The notes beneath the pieces were generated by a model that saw only the letters and a list, made by a program, of their open reading frames with translations, did no database searches and was not told where the DNA came from. The position numbers and the translations under genes were made by a program. DNA of 64,000 bases, from NCBI RefSeq assembly GCF_032854445.1, contig NC_088302.1:806001-870000 (forward strand), read 5' to 3'. Below are positions 35,256 through 49,000 of the stretch, piece after piece. This stretch comes from Liolophura sinensis (lineage: Eukaryota; Mollusca; Polyplacophora; Chitonida; Chitonidae). The stretch's first letter is position 1. Every line of letters begins with the position of its first letter.

Positions 35256-37024
35256 GGCTTAAGATGTTGTAACGGTAAGCGAAAACACCTGGTTTTAGCT
35301 TTTGTCTCGTAATAGTGGGAATATTGTTAATTATTCAGGTGTATAGTAGAATAGTCAAAATTATTACGATAAAATAGGTGATGAAATTTGTTTATATGCT
35401 GTGCTTTTGACATATATTGAGTAACTTTAGAACTGCCGGTGCAATATTGACGTTAACATGCTGTTTGCCTGGAGGAGTTATCTGCCCTTCGTGGTGTGCC
35501 ACGTGGGCGAAGAGGCCTATCCCTTTATCTTACACTTAGTATTGTGTAGACATGTTCGTGATGCAAAATGATCCCGTTTAAATTATATTGCCGACACTAA
35601 AACAGGATAATGATATCTCAGATCAAATGAGAAAAAATATTTTTGGACCACACTGAAATTCGAGATGCTGTCAGTTCATGTAGGCCTAGAAAGGTGTATT
35701 TATTGTCAGAGACAAAGAGGCTTATCTCACACCTTTGTGTCTGACGTTTTCAGCTAAATAGTAGACTATGGACAGGTTTTGGTGTGTCTCGCTAGCCCCG
35801 GCCCTCTGCGCCCTCTGATGACTGGGTTGCTGCGTGCATCTACAAAACTGTACAGAACATTGATATTATATGAAGTGTGAAGCCAGAACATTCTCTTGGA
35901 TACCGTGTTCACATTGGCCTGCTCAGTCAAGTCAGCATCAGAACATTTTCTTGGATACCGTGTTCACATTGGCCTGCTCAGTCAAGTCAGCACCAGAACA
36001 TTCTCTTGGATACCGTGTTCACATTGGCCTGCTCAGTCAAGTCAGCACCAGAACATTCTCTTGGATACCGTGTTCACATTGGCCTGCTCAGTCAAGTCAG
36101 CACCTTCAGATCTGTTACTGGGTCCATTATGACAATACAACATTACAACTTTACCAGTATTTTATAGTTGTTTTTAGGCCTTAAAAATCATTTAGATCTT
36201 CAGAAATCATTTCATCGGTTTATAACGGTATTTATAGTTTTGAAAATTGTGGTGATGTTTTCAAAAAATCATTTTCAAACTAAGCTTTAAAATAAGTTTC
36301 ATGCCTTTATGATATATTTTTGCAAAGGTATAAAATTGATTTTTGAAGCTTTAAAATGATTTTTATATTTAAAACTTTCGAAAATAGCCTTTGTTTTCAA
36401 ACTTTAAAAATTATTTTCATGCGAAAGTGTTAAGAATATCTCACAGCTGATGTTAGCATCAGCTCTATAAACATGCTGACAAAGTATCAATAGTGCCCAG
36501 GGAGTTCTTACAAAGCCTTTACCGTAATTTTAACTTTATCTTTTCCACTTTGGGTAGGCTTATTCTACAAGAGTCTTCTTTGCGTCACACTTTTAAGGTT
36601 TTATAACTGATTTTCAAAGCTTAAAAAAAACGCTATTTTGAATATTTTGAAAATCAGATTTCAAGGAATGAAAATGATTTCTTAAGGTTTAAAAGTACGA
36701 AATAAATAGCACAATGGCAACCCCATGAATAAGTTTATTTTTTAAACATTTATTCGTTTATTGTTTATAGAAATGTTATCACATAATGTGAATTTAAACA
36801 TCATTGTTATAATCCAGGTATAGAGCAAGCCCCTTGCGTGGGGTTTTAATACGTTCAGTCCTCTGTTTTATGGTAAACCGGCAAATAACCACTTTTTTCT
36901 TTTTAGCACCGGTAAATATCATTTATTCTTTGTATCTGCAATCTATATGTAAACTGGTAAAACAAAACGAATTTGAAAATGGAGTATGTGTACATAATAC
37001 GCTGTTGGGGTTGTGTATTTACAG
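35256..37024. other. Region where a signal-peptide exon for copy 2 would be expected
   Basis: I checked the ATGs for a phase-1 signal-peptide exon and found none that is convincing. It contains a four-copy 55-bp repeat and, at about 36180-36720, AT-rich sequence with many degenerate variants of tttaaaaatcattttcaaac in both orientations. Confidence 0.4.
35885..36105. repeat. 55-bp repeat, four copies
   Basis: Unit agaacattctcttggatacc plus gtgttcacattggcctgctcagtcaagtcagcacc; nearly identical copies. Confidence 0.9.
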
Positions 37025-37083
37025 ACAGAAAGAAGACTACCAGTTCTGCTCCCACAGAAATGTCACTTGCTGATACAGCACAG
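37025..37083 (+). CDS. CAP copy 2 first visible exon, S/T linker
   Basis: Acceptor gtgtatttacag, donor gtatgg, phase 1 to 0, 59 nt, encoding DRKKTTSSAPTEMSLADTAQ. Same phase pair as copy 1 exon 2 and at the same place before the CAP exon. No homology beyond that. Confidence 0.5.
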
Positions 37084-40000
37084 GTATGGCAGTCTCTTAT
37101 CTTACCTGTGTCAATACTGCTGTGTCAAACTTAAGTGAAGTTAAGTTCATCTGTTTTATTGGAGGCCGGAGTCACTCACCCGTGTATTTCACTGAAAATG
37201 GACAACAGGGTATTCCCCGTGCAATGTCGACCCGGGTCAAGGCTGTTACTGACCATTGTTCTGTTGTTCTGCATGATTGTAAAACGTCAATAGTTTGTCC
37301 AGAAAACGTCATTGCAAAGGCAGTAATAAACAACAGACTTCACAGCTTGCACCCGAATTACTATAGGCGCGAAAGGCCCCTCATTTCACGACGTATATGC
37401 CTTGAAGAGAGCAGAAAAAGAAACTAAAATGATCACATTTCATACTTAGCCAGTCTGATCATTTGTCTACCTTTGTCACCGCAATGGCTATTGGGGTTCA
37501 AGCTGGGTTAACAATTTTGTTTTTGTAAAACCTGATAGCTTAATATCTTACCAGTTAGTACACAAGATGGCCATGGATATGAACAGACATGAACACCAGA
37601 CAACGCACCTATGGCCCATATGACTTCATGTTCACAAGGTTGTAATCGCTATGAACAGACATGGACACCAGACTATGCACCTATGGCCCATATGACTTAT
37701 TGTCCTCAAGATTGCCATGGCTATGAACAGACATGAACACCAGACAACGCACCTATGGCCCACATGACTTTATGTCCACAAGATCGTCATCGCTATGAAC
37801 AGACATGGATACCAGACTATGCGCCTATGGTCTATATGACTTCATGTCCACAAGGTTGTCACCGATATGAACAGACATTAACGCCAGATCATGCATCTAT
37901 GGCCCACATGACTTTATGTCCACAAGGTCGTCATCGCTATGAACAGACATGAACACCAGACTACGCGCCTATGGTCCACATGACTTTATGTTCACACGAT
38001 CGTCATCACTGTGAACAGACATGAACACCAGACAACGCACCTATGGCCCACATGACTTTATGTTCACAAGGTCGTCATCACTATGAACAGACATGAACAC
38101 CAGGCTATGCACCTATGGTCTATATGACTTTATGTTCACAAGGTTGTAATCGCTATGAACAGACATGAACACCAGGCTATGCACCTATGGCCCACATGAC
38201 TTATTGTCCTCAAGATTGTCGTAGCTATGAACAGACATGAACGCCGGACAACGCACCTATGGTCTATATGTCTTCATGTTCACAAGGTTATAATCGCTAT
38301 GAACAGACATGGACACCAGACTATGCACCTATGGCCCATATGACTTATTGTCCTCAAGATTGCCATGGCTATGAACAGACATGAACACCAGACAACGCAC
38401 CTATGGCCCACATGACTTTATGTCCACAAGATCGTCATCGCTATGAACAGACATGGATACCAGACTATGCGCCTATGGTCTATATGACTTCATGTCCACA
38501 AGGTTGTCACCGATATGAACAGACATTAACGCCAGATCATGCATCTATGGCCCACATGGCTTTATGTCCACAAGGTCGTCATCGCTATGAACAGACATGA
38601 ACACCAGACTACGCGCCTATGGTCCACATGACTTTATGTTCACACGATCGTCATCACTATGAACAGACATGAACACCAAACAACGCACCTATGGCCCACA
38701 TGACTTTATGTTCACAAGGTCGTCATCACTATGAACAGACATGAACACCAGGCTATGCACCTATGGCCCACATGACTTATTTTCCTCAAGATTGCCGTAG
38801 CTATGAACAGACATGAACACCAGACAACGCACCTATGGTCTATATGACTTTATGTTCACAAGGTTGTAATCGCTATGAACAGACATGGACACCAGACTAT
38901 GCACCTATGGCCCACATGACTTTATGTCCACAAAATCGCCATGGCTATGAACAGACATTAACACCAGACAACACACCTATGGCCCATATGACTTTATGTC
39001 CTCGAGATCGTCATCGCCATGAACAGACATGGATACCAGACTATGCGCTTATGGTCTATATGACTTCATGTCCACAAGGTTGTCACCGATATGAACAAAC
39101 ATTAACGCCAGACCATGCATCTATAGCCCACATGGCTTTATGTTCACACGATCGTCATCACTATGAACAAACATGAACACCAGACAACGCACCTATGGCC
39201 CACATGACTTTATGTTCACAAGGTCGTCATCACTATGAACAGACATGAACACCAGGCTATGCACCTATGGCCCACATGACTTATTTTCCTCAAGATTGCC
39301 GTAGCTATGAACAGACATGAACACCAGACAACGCACCTATGGTCTATATGACTTTATGTCCACAAGGTCGTCATCGCTATGAACAGACATTAACACCAAG
39401 CTACGCCCCTATGGTCCACATGATTTATGTTCACACGATCGTCATCACTATGAACAGACATGAACACCAGACAACACACCTATGGCCCACATGACTTTAT
39501 GTTCACAAGGTCGTCATCGCTATGAACAGATATAAACACCAGACTACCTATGACCCACATGACTACACGGGGACGGTTCTCCATTCTTTGCATTCTGCTT
39601 ATATGACCAGAGATCACCCCTTCAAGGTTCTGCAGCGACGGTGAAACAACCCTTGACATGCTGAAGGTGTATTTTTCTATTTCAAATAATAATCCAAGAC
39701 AAACAGGGCATATACGGGTTGTAGTGTTGAATGATCCATGCATTCATTTTGGAAGCAACCATCGGAAACCTGTGCCGAAGAGTTTCGGGATATTCCCGGC
39801 CACACCATGTGTCTCCATGACAATCCTGACGTCATAGAATCAGATATGACGGAATCAGACATAGACGTCATCATTCGAGCACACAACAGGATACGTGGTA
39901 ACGTGGACCCACCAGCCACGGACCTTCCGAATTTGGTTAGTTCAAATTGTTTCCCTTTTGTGAAATTTACTGATGTACACTTAATGCTAATCAATACATT

Positions 40001-43000
40001 TCTTAATTTAAGTTAATGTCGTGGAGAACATATATTTTCTGATTTAGTTTGATGTTCTTTCAGCCGAGTTTTCAAAACTCAGAGCAAACATTTGTGACTA
40101 TAAAAAAAGACTTGTAAGATACAATGTGCTAAGAGAGTAGAGATCCGATGTGTTCAGATGAAGTATAAAATGTTAACACTGTGTGGTGTACAAAAGAATC
40201 AAATTTGTTTTGAGGATAAATTCTGAGTCTTTATATTTTACCTTGTTAATTTGTCATTAACACGTCAGACCCCTTCGCTGACTAATTAAACCTTCATGAA
40301 CGACGAATCAAATAAGTTGTCCACATATCATCAGATCTACCCATCATCAATTAAAATGGTCCGGATTCAGTGCAGATTTTAGATCAGCCACTCAATCAGC
40401 CAACGTCATTGTTTCCAGGTATGGGACAGTGAGCTGGCCCGGGTAGCCGGGAAGTGGGCCCGCCAGTGTAAGAACTACCATGACAAGGTGAGGAATATAC
40501 CCAGTAAGTATTCATCGGCTCCTCATCTCCCTGTCAGATAAGTACTTCACATCCGTAACTTTGTTCATGCATGAATGAAATATGTCGTAGCATATATCTT
40601 TGTTCGTGTCTGAATGAAATACTGTCATAGAATATAACTTTGTTCGTGTCTGAATGAAATGCGTCATAGCAAATAACTTTATTCCTGTCTGACTGAAATA
40701 CATCACAGCGTGTAACTTTGTGCGTGGCTGAATGAAATATATCACAGTGTGTAACTTTGTACGTGTCTGAATGAATTACGTCACAGCGTGTAACTTTTTA
40801 CGTTTCTGATGAATTAGGTCATAGCGTGTAATTTTGTCCGTTTTTAACTCAAATACGTCACAACGTGTAACTCTATACGTGTCTGAATGAAATACGTCAC
40901 AGCGTGTAACTTTGTTTGTGTCTAACTGAACAACGTCACAGCGTGTAACTTTTTACGTTTCTGATGAAGTACGTCATAGCGTGTAACTTTGTCCGTGTCT
41001 AAATGAAATACGTCACAACGTGTAACTTTGTACGTGTCTGAATGAAATACATCACAGCATGTAACTTTGTTCGTATCTGACTGAAATACGTAACGGCGTG
41101 TAGCTTTGTTCGTGTCTGACTGAACTACGTCGCGTCGTGTAACTTTGTACGTGTCTGACTGAACTATCTCACAGCGTGTAACTTTGTACGTGTCTGACTG
41201 AAATACGTCACAGCGTGTAACTTTGTTCGTGTCTGACTGAACTATGTCACAGTGTGTAGCTTTGTACGTGTCTGACTGAACTACGTCACAGCGTGTAACT
41301 GTGTATGTGTCTGAATGAAACACGTCACACCATGTAACTTTGTACGTGTCTGACTGAAACACGTCACACCATGTAACTTTGTACGTGTCTGAATGAAACA
41401 CGTCACAGCGTGTAACTTTGTGCGTATCTGACTGAAATACATCACAACATATAACTAATCAAGGAATTAATTTTTTAACTTACATGTTTACTTCACTGAA
41501 CACAGCAATGGTTAGCTCACTTCATTATGAGTCTCCATAAGCCGTACGTCTACATACGCTACAACAGTGGGTAGCTCACATCACTGTGGTTCTCCATAAG
41601 GCGTACGTCTACATACGCTACAATAGTGGTTAGCTCACTTCACTGTGAGTCTTCATATGCCGTACGTCCACAGACGCTACAGCAATGGTTAGCTCACTTC
41701 ATTGTGAGTTTCCATAAGCCGTACGTCTACATACGCTACAGCAGTGGGTAGCTCACATCACTGTGGGTCTCCATAAGGCGTACGTCTACATACGCTACAA
41801 TAGTGGTTAGCTCGCTTCACTGTGAGTCTTCATATGCCGTACGTCCACAGACGCTACAGCAATGGTTAGCTCACTTCATTGTGAGTTTCCGTAAGCCGTA
41901 CGTCTACATACGCTACAGCAGTGGGTAGCTCACATCACTGTGGGTCTCCATAAGGCGTACGTCTACATACGCTACAATAGTGGTTAGCTCACTTCACTGT
42001 GAGTCTTCATATGCCGTACGTCCACAGACGCTACAGCAATGGTTAGCTCACTTCATTGTGAGTTTCCATAAGCCGTACGTCTACATACGCTACAGCAATG
42101 GGAAGGTCACATCACTGTGGGTCTCCATAAGGCGTACGTCTACATACGCTACAATAGTGGTTAGCTCACTTCACTGTGAGTCTTCATATGCCGTACGTCC
42201 ACAGACGCTACAGCAATGGTTAGCTCACTTCATTGTGAGTTTCCATAAGCCGTACGTCTACATACGCTACAGCAATGGGAAGGTCACATCACTGTGGGTC
42301 TCCATAAGGCGTACGTCTACATACGCTACAATAGTGGTTAGCTCACTTCACTGTGAGTCTTCATATGCCGTACGTCCACAGACGCTACAGCAGTGGGTAG
42401 CTCACTTCATTGTGAGTCTCCATAAGTCGTGCGTTCACATACGTTACTGCTGTTAACGGAACTACTTTCAAGTTGCCATGCTGCATTCGCATTCGGGTGG
42501 ATCTGCACTCACTGCATGGCTACGGAAGGACCTACTACATATACAAATATTGTACGAGTAAATCTGGGAATTAGGGACGGGATCTCATGCTTACTTAGAT
42601 TTTAAGATTATGTACATTTTATGCGTGTTAAATTGCTTTGTCTTCAACCTAAAAACATAATTTACCACCCTTCTGTCCTAGAATTTGATGTTAATTAAAA
42701 AAAAAACTCTAACCACAATGTTTCCAAGTCCTATCAATGTTTTCTTCACCCAGATTATGGGTGTAGCGATCAGACAGAACGGTGCCTGAGGTATGTGTTT
42801 GTAGTGAGGATATGACCACACTGTTTCCCTTCCCACTGATTCTGCTCTCTCCATCATTTCTTCACCCAGGTTACAAGTTAGCGATTGGACAGAACACTTT
42901 CTAGGGTGTGCGTTTGTAGTGAGGATATGACCACACTGTTTCTCTTCTTACTGATTCTGCTCTCTCCATCATTTCTTCACCCAGGTTACAAGTTAGCGAT

Positions 43001-46000
43001 TGGACAGAACACTTTCTAGGGTGTGCGTTTGTAGTGAGGATATGACCACACTGTTTCTATTGCCACTGATTCTGGTCTCTCCATCATTTCTTCACCCAGG
43101 TTACAAGTTAGCGATTGGACAGAACACTTTCTAGGGTGTGTGTTTGTAGTGAGGATATGACCACACTGTTTCTCTTCTTACTGATTCTGGTCTCTCCATC
43201 TTTTCTTCACCCAGGTTACGGGTTAGCGATTGGACAGAACACTTTCTAGGGTGTGCGTTTGTAGTGAGGATATGACCACACTGTTTCTCTTCTTACTGAT
43301 TCTGGTCTCTCCATCTTTTCTTCACCCAGGTTACGGGTTAGCGATTGGACAGAACACTTTCTAGGGTGTGCGTTTGTAGTGAGGATATGACCACACTGTT
43401 TCTCTTCTTACTGATTCTGCTCTCTCCATCTTTTCTTCACCCAGGTTACGGGTTAGCGATTGGACAGAACACTTTCTAGGGTGTGCGTTTGTAGTGAGGA
43501 TATGACCACACTGTTTCTCTTCCCACTGATTCTGGTCTCTCCATCTTTTCTTCACCCAGGTTACGGGTTAGCGATTGGACAGAACACTTTCTAGGGTGTG
43601 CGTTTGTAGTGAGGATATGACCACACTGTTTCCATTCCCACTGATTCTGGTCTCTCCATCTTTTCTTCACCCAGGTTACGGGTTAGCGATTGGACAGAAC
43701 ACTTTCTAGGGTGTGCGTTTGTAGTGAGGATATGACCACACTGTTTCTCTTCTTACTGATTCTGGTCTCTCCATCTTTTCTTCACGCAGGTTACGGGTTA
43801 GCGATTGGACAGAACACTTTCTAGGGTGTGCGTTTGTAGTGAGGATATGACCACACTGTTTCTCTTCTTACTGATTCTCCATCTTTTCTTCACGCAGGTT
43901 ACGGGTTAGCGATTGGACAGAACACTTTCTAGGGTGTGCGTTTGTAGTGAGGATATGACCACACTGTTTCTCTTCTTACTGATTCTGGTCTCTCCATCTT
44001 TTCTTCACCCAGGTTACGGGTTAGCGATTGGACAGAACACTTTCTAGGGTGTGCGTTTGTAGTGAGGATATGACCACACTGTTTCTCTTCTTACTGATTC
44101 TGGTCTCTCCATCTTTTCTTCACGCAGGTTACGGGTTAGCGATTGGACAGAACACTTTCTAGGGTGTGCGTTTGTAGTGAGGATATGACCACACTGTTTC
44201 CATTCCCACTGATTCTGGTCTCTCCATCATTTCTTCACCCAGGTTACGGGTTAGCGATTGGACAGAACACTTTCTAGGGTGTGCGTTTGTAGTGAGGATA
44301 TGACCACACTGTTTCTCTTCTTACTGATTCTGGTCTCTCCATCTTTTCTTCACGCAGGTTACGGGTTAGCGATTGGACAGAACACTTTCTAGGGTGTGCG
44401 TTTGTAGTGAGGATATCACCACACTGTTTCTCTTCCTACTGATTCTGCTCTCTCCATCATTTCTTCACGCAGGTTACGGGTTAGCGATTGGACAGAACAC
44501 TTTCTAGGGTGTGCGTTTGTAGTGAGGATATGACCACACTGTTTCTCTTCTTACTGATTCTGGTCTCTCCATCTTTTCTTCACGCAGGTTACGGGTTAGC
44601 GATTGGACAGAACACTTTCTAGGGTGTGCGTTTGTAGTGAGGATATCACCACACTGTTTCTCTTCTTACTGATTCTGGTCTCTCCATCTTTTCTTCACGC
44701 AGGTTACGGGTTAGCGATTGGACAGAACACTTTCTAGGGTGTGCGTTTGTAGTGAGGATATGACCACACTGTTTCTCTTCTTACTGATTCTGGTCTCTCC
44801 ATCTTTTCTTCACGCAGGTTACGGGTTAGCGATTGGACAGAACACTTTCTAGGGTGTGCGTTTGTAGTGAGGATATGACCACACTGTTTCTCTTCTTACT
44901 GATTCTGGTCTCTCCATCTTTTCTTCACGCAGGTTACGGGTTAGCGATTGGACAGAACACTTTCTAGGGTGTGTGTTTGTAGTGAGGATATGACCACACT
45001 GTTTCTCTTCTTACTGATTCTGGTCTCTCCATCTTTTCTTCACCCAGGTTACGGGTTAGCGATTGGACAGAACACTTTCTAGGGTGTGCGTTTGTAGTGA
45101 GGATATGACCACACTGTTTCCATTCCCACTGATTCTGGTCTCTCCATCATTTCTTCACCCAGGTTACGGGTTAGCGATTGGACAGAACACTTTCTAGGGT
45201 GTGCGTTTGTAGTGAGGATATGACCACACTGTTTCTCTTCCTACTGATTCTGGTCTCTCCATCTTTTCTTCACCCAGGTTACGGGTTAGCGATTGGACAG
45301 AACACTTTCTAGGGTGTGCGTTTGTAGTGAGGATATGACCACACTGTTTCTCTTCCTACTGATTCTGGTCTCTCCATCTTTTCTTCACGCAGGTTACGGG
45401 TTAGCGATTGGACAGAACGCTGCCTGGGGTGCTGTGAGCTGGAAGGAAGCCATCAATATCTGGTATGAGGAGGTAAAGAAGTACCGATTCGGTGAGAATC
45501 CAGACGACTATCTGCCTGAGGGTTACCTGGAGATCGGCCATTACACACAGGTGTGTTCTCTGATAAATCCTACAACCCTAGTTGTTTTTAAGTAGCACTG
45601 GTCGTTGTGCACAGGTGGTGTCTCCTTATATACAGTCACACCTGTCGAACTTAGAGCGGTTTATAAATCAGGGGTTATTCCTCATGTACACAGGTAGTGC
45701 ATTCAAATACACAGTCACACCTGTTGAACTCAGAGTGGTCACAAATCACGGGTAATTCCTCTTTTACGTAGGTAGTGCCCCCTAATACACAGTCAAATCC
45801 GTCGATTTTAGAGCGGTCATAAATAACGTATTATTCCTCATGTACGCAGGTAGTGCCTCCCTAACATAACGTCACACCTATCGAACTCGGTCGACCGTTG
45901 ATGTCAGTTCCAGGCAATGTCCGTATAGACCATGTATATAAGCGTTGTAGATGCCGTATTGTCGGTCCATGGTCCCAGCTGGAATGTCTGTATGGATCAT

Positions 46001-49000
46001 AAAAGTGAGTGTAGAAGTTACATTGTCGGTCTATGGTCCCACCTGCAATGTCCGTATAGATAGTGATGTATGTGAGACAGAGTGTAGAAGTTACATTGTC
46101 GGTCTATGGTCCCATCTGCAATGTCCGTATAGATAATGATGATGTGAATGTAGAAGTTACATTGTCGGTCTGTGGTCCCATCTGCAATGTCCGTATAGAT
46201 AATGATGTATGTGAGACAGAGTGTAGAAGTTACATTGTCGGTCTATGGTCCCATCTGCAATGTCCGTATAGATCATGATGTATGTGAATGTAGAAGTTAC
46301 ATTGTCGGTCTGTGGTCCCATCTGCAATGTCCGTATAGATCATAATGTATGTGAATGTAGAAGTTACATTGTCTGTCTGTGGTCCAAGCTGCAATGTCCG
46401 TATAGATAATGATGTATGTGATGGTCGAAAAGACATTGTCGGTCTATGATCCCAGCTGCAATGTCCGTATAGATAATAATGTATGTGAATGTAGAAGTTA
46501 CATTGTCGGTCTATGATCCCAGCTGCAATGTCCGTATAGATCATGATGTATGTGAATGTAGAAGTTACATTGTCGATGTATGATCCCATCTGCAATGTCC
46601 GTATAAATCATGATGTATGTGAGACAGAGTGTAGATCTTACATTGTCGATCTGTCATCTCATCTGCAATGTCCGTATAGATAATGATGTATGTGAGACAG
46701 AGTGTAAAAGTTACATTGTCGGTCTATGGTCCCATCTGCAATGTCTGTATAGATAATGATGTATGTGAATGTGGAAGCTACATTGTCGGTCTATGGTCCC
46801 AGCTGCAATGTCCGTATAGAAAATGATGTTTGTGAATGTAGAAGTTACATTGTCGGTCTATGGTCCCATCTGCAATGTCCGTATAGATCATGATGTATGT
46901 GAATGTAGAAGTTACATTGTCGGTTTATGATCCCATCTGCTATGTCCGTATAGATCATGATGTATGTGAATGTAGAAGTTACATTGTCGGTCTGTGGTCC
47001 CATCTGCAATGTCCGTATAGATCATGATGTATATGAATGTAGAAGTTACATTGTCGGTCTGTGGTCCCATCTGCAATGTCCGTATAGATCATGATGTATG
47101 TGAATGTAGAAGTTACATTGTCGGTTTATGATCCCATCTGCAATGTCCGTATAGATCATGATGTATGTGAATGTAGAAGTTACATTGTCGGTCTATGATC
47201 CCATCTGTAATGTCCGTATAGATCACGATGTATGTGAATGTAGAAGTTACATTGTCGATCTATGATCCCAGCTGCAATGTCCGTATAAATCATGGTGTAT
47301 GTGAGACAGAGTGTAGATCTTACATTGTCGATCTGTGATCTCATCTGCAATGTCCGTATAGATAATGATGTATGTGAGACAGAGTGTAGAAGTTACATTG
47401 TCGGTCTATGGTCCCATCTGCAATGTCTGTATAGATAATGATGTATGTGAATGTGGAAGTTACATTGTCGGTCTATGGTCCCAGCTGCAATGTCCGTATA
47501 GAAAATGATGTTTGTGAATGTAGAAGTTACATTGTCGGTCTATGATCCCATCTGCAATGTCCGTATAGATCATGATGTATGTGAATGTAGAAGTTACATT
47601 GTCGGTCTATGATCCCATCTGCAATGTCCGTATAGATCACGATGTATGTGAATGTAGAAGTTACATTGTCGGTCTGTTGTTTCAGTTGTGATGTCCGTAT
47701 AGATCATGATGTATGTGAATGTAGAAGTTACATTGTCGGTCTGTGGTCCCATCTGCAATGTCCGTATAGATCATGATGTATGTGAATGTAGAAGTTACAT
47801 TGTCGGTCCATGATCCCATCTGCAATGTCCGTATAGATCATGATGTATGTGAATGTAGAAGTTACATTGTCGGTCTGTGGTCCCATCTGCAATGTCCGTA
47901 TAGATCATGATGTATGTGAATGTAGAAGTTACATTGTCGGTCTGTGGTCCCATCTGCAATGTCCGTATAGATCATGATGTATGTGAATGTAGAAGTTACA
48001 TTGTCGGTCTGTGGTCCCATCTGCAATGTCCGTATAGATCATGATGTATGTGAATGTAGAAGTTACATTGTCGGTCTATGGTCCCATCTGCAATGTCCGT
48101 ATAGATCATGATGTATGTGAATGTAGAAGTTACATTGTCGGTCTGTGGTCCCATCTGCAATGTCCGTATAGATCATGATGTATGTGAATGTAGAAGTTAC
48201 ATTGTCGGTCTGTGGTCCCATCTGCAATGTCCGTATAGATCATGATGTATGTGAATGTAGAAGTTACATTGTCGGTCTGTGGTCCCATCTGCAATGTCCG
48301 TATAGATCATGATGTATGTGAATGTAGAAGTTACATTGTCGGTCTATGGTCCCATCTGCAATGTCCGTATAGATCATGATGTATGTGAATGTAGAAGTTA
48401 CATTGTCGGTCTATGATCCCATCTGCAATGTCCGTATAGATAATGATGTATGTGAATGTGGAAGTTACATTGTCGGTTTATGGTCCCATCTGCAATGTCC
48501 GTATATATCATGAATGTGAGTGTTGTAGAAGTTATATTGTCGGTCTGTGGTTCCAGTTGTGATGTCCGTATAGATCATGAATGGTGAGTGTTGTAGAAGT
48601 TATAGTGTCGGTCTGTGGTTCCAGTTGTGATGTCCGTATAGATAATGAATGTGAGTGTTGTAGATGTGGTATTGTCGGTCTGTGGTTTCAGTTGTGATGT
48701 CCGTATAGATCATGAATGTGAGTGTTGTAGATGTGGTATTGTCGTTCTGTGGTTCCAGTTGTGATGTGCGTATAGATCATGAATGTGAGTGTTGTATATG
48801 TGGTATTGTCGGTCTGTGGTTCCAGTTGTGATGTGCGTATAGATCATGAATGTGAGTGTTGTAGATGTGGTATTGTCGGTCTGTGGTTCCAGTTGTGATG
48901 TGCGTATAGATCATGAATGTGAGTGTTGTAGATGTGGTATTGTCGGTCTGTGGTTCCAGTTGTGATGTCCGTATAGATCATGAATGTGAGTGTTGTAGAT

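Noticed and set aside
37755-37952. Repeated 65-residue frame (MAHMTLCPQDRHRYEQT...)
   Set aside because: Arises from the 72-bp period; neighbouring units contain TGA in the same frame.
42740-45392. CRISPR array
   Set aside because: Regular units, but no unique spacers: the whole 115-bp unit repeats. It copies a splice acceptor in a eukaryotic gene.
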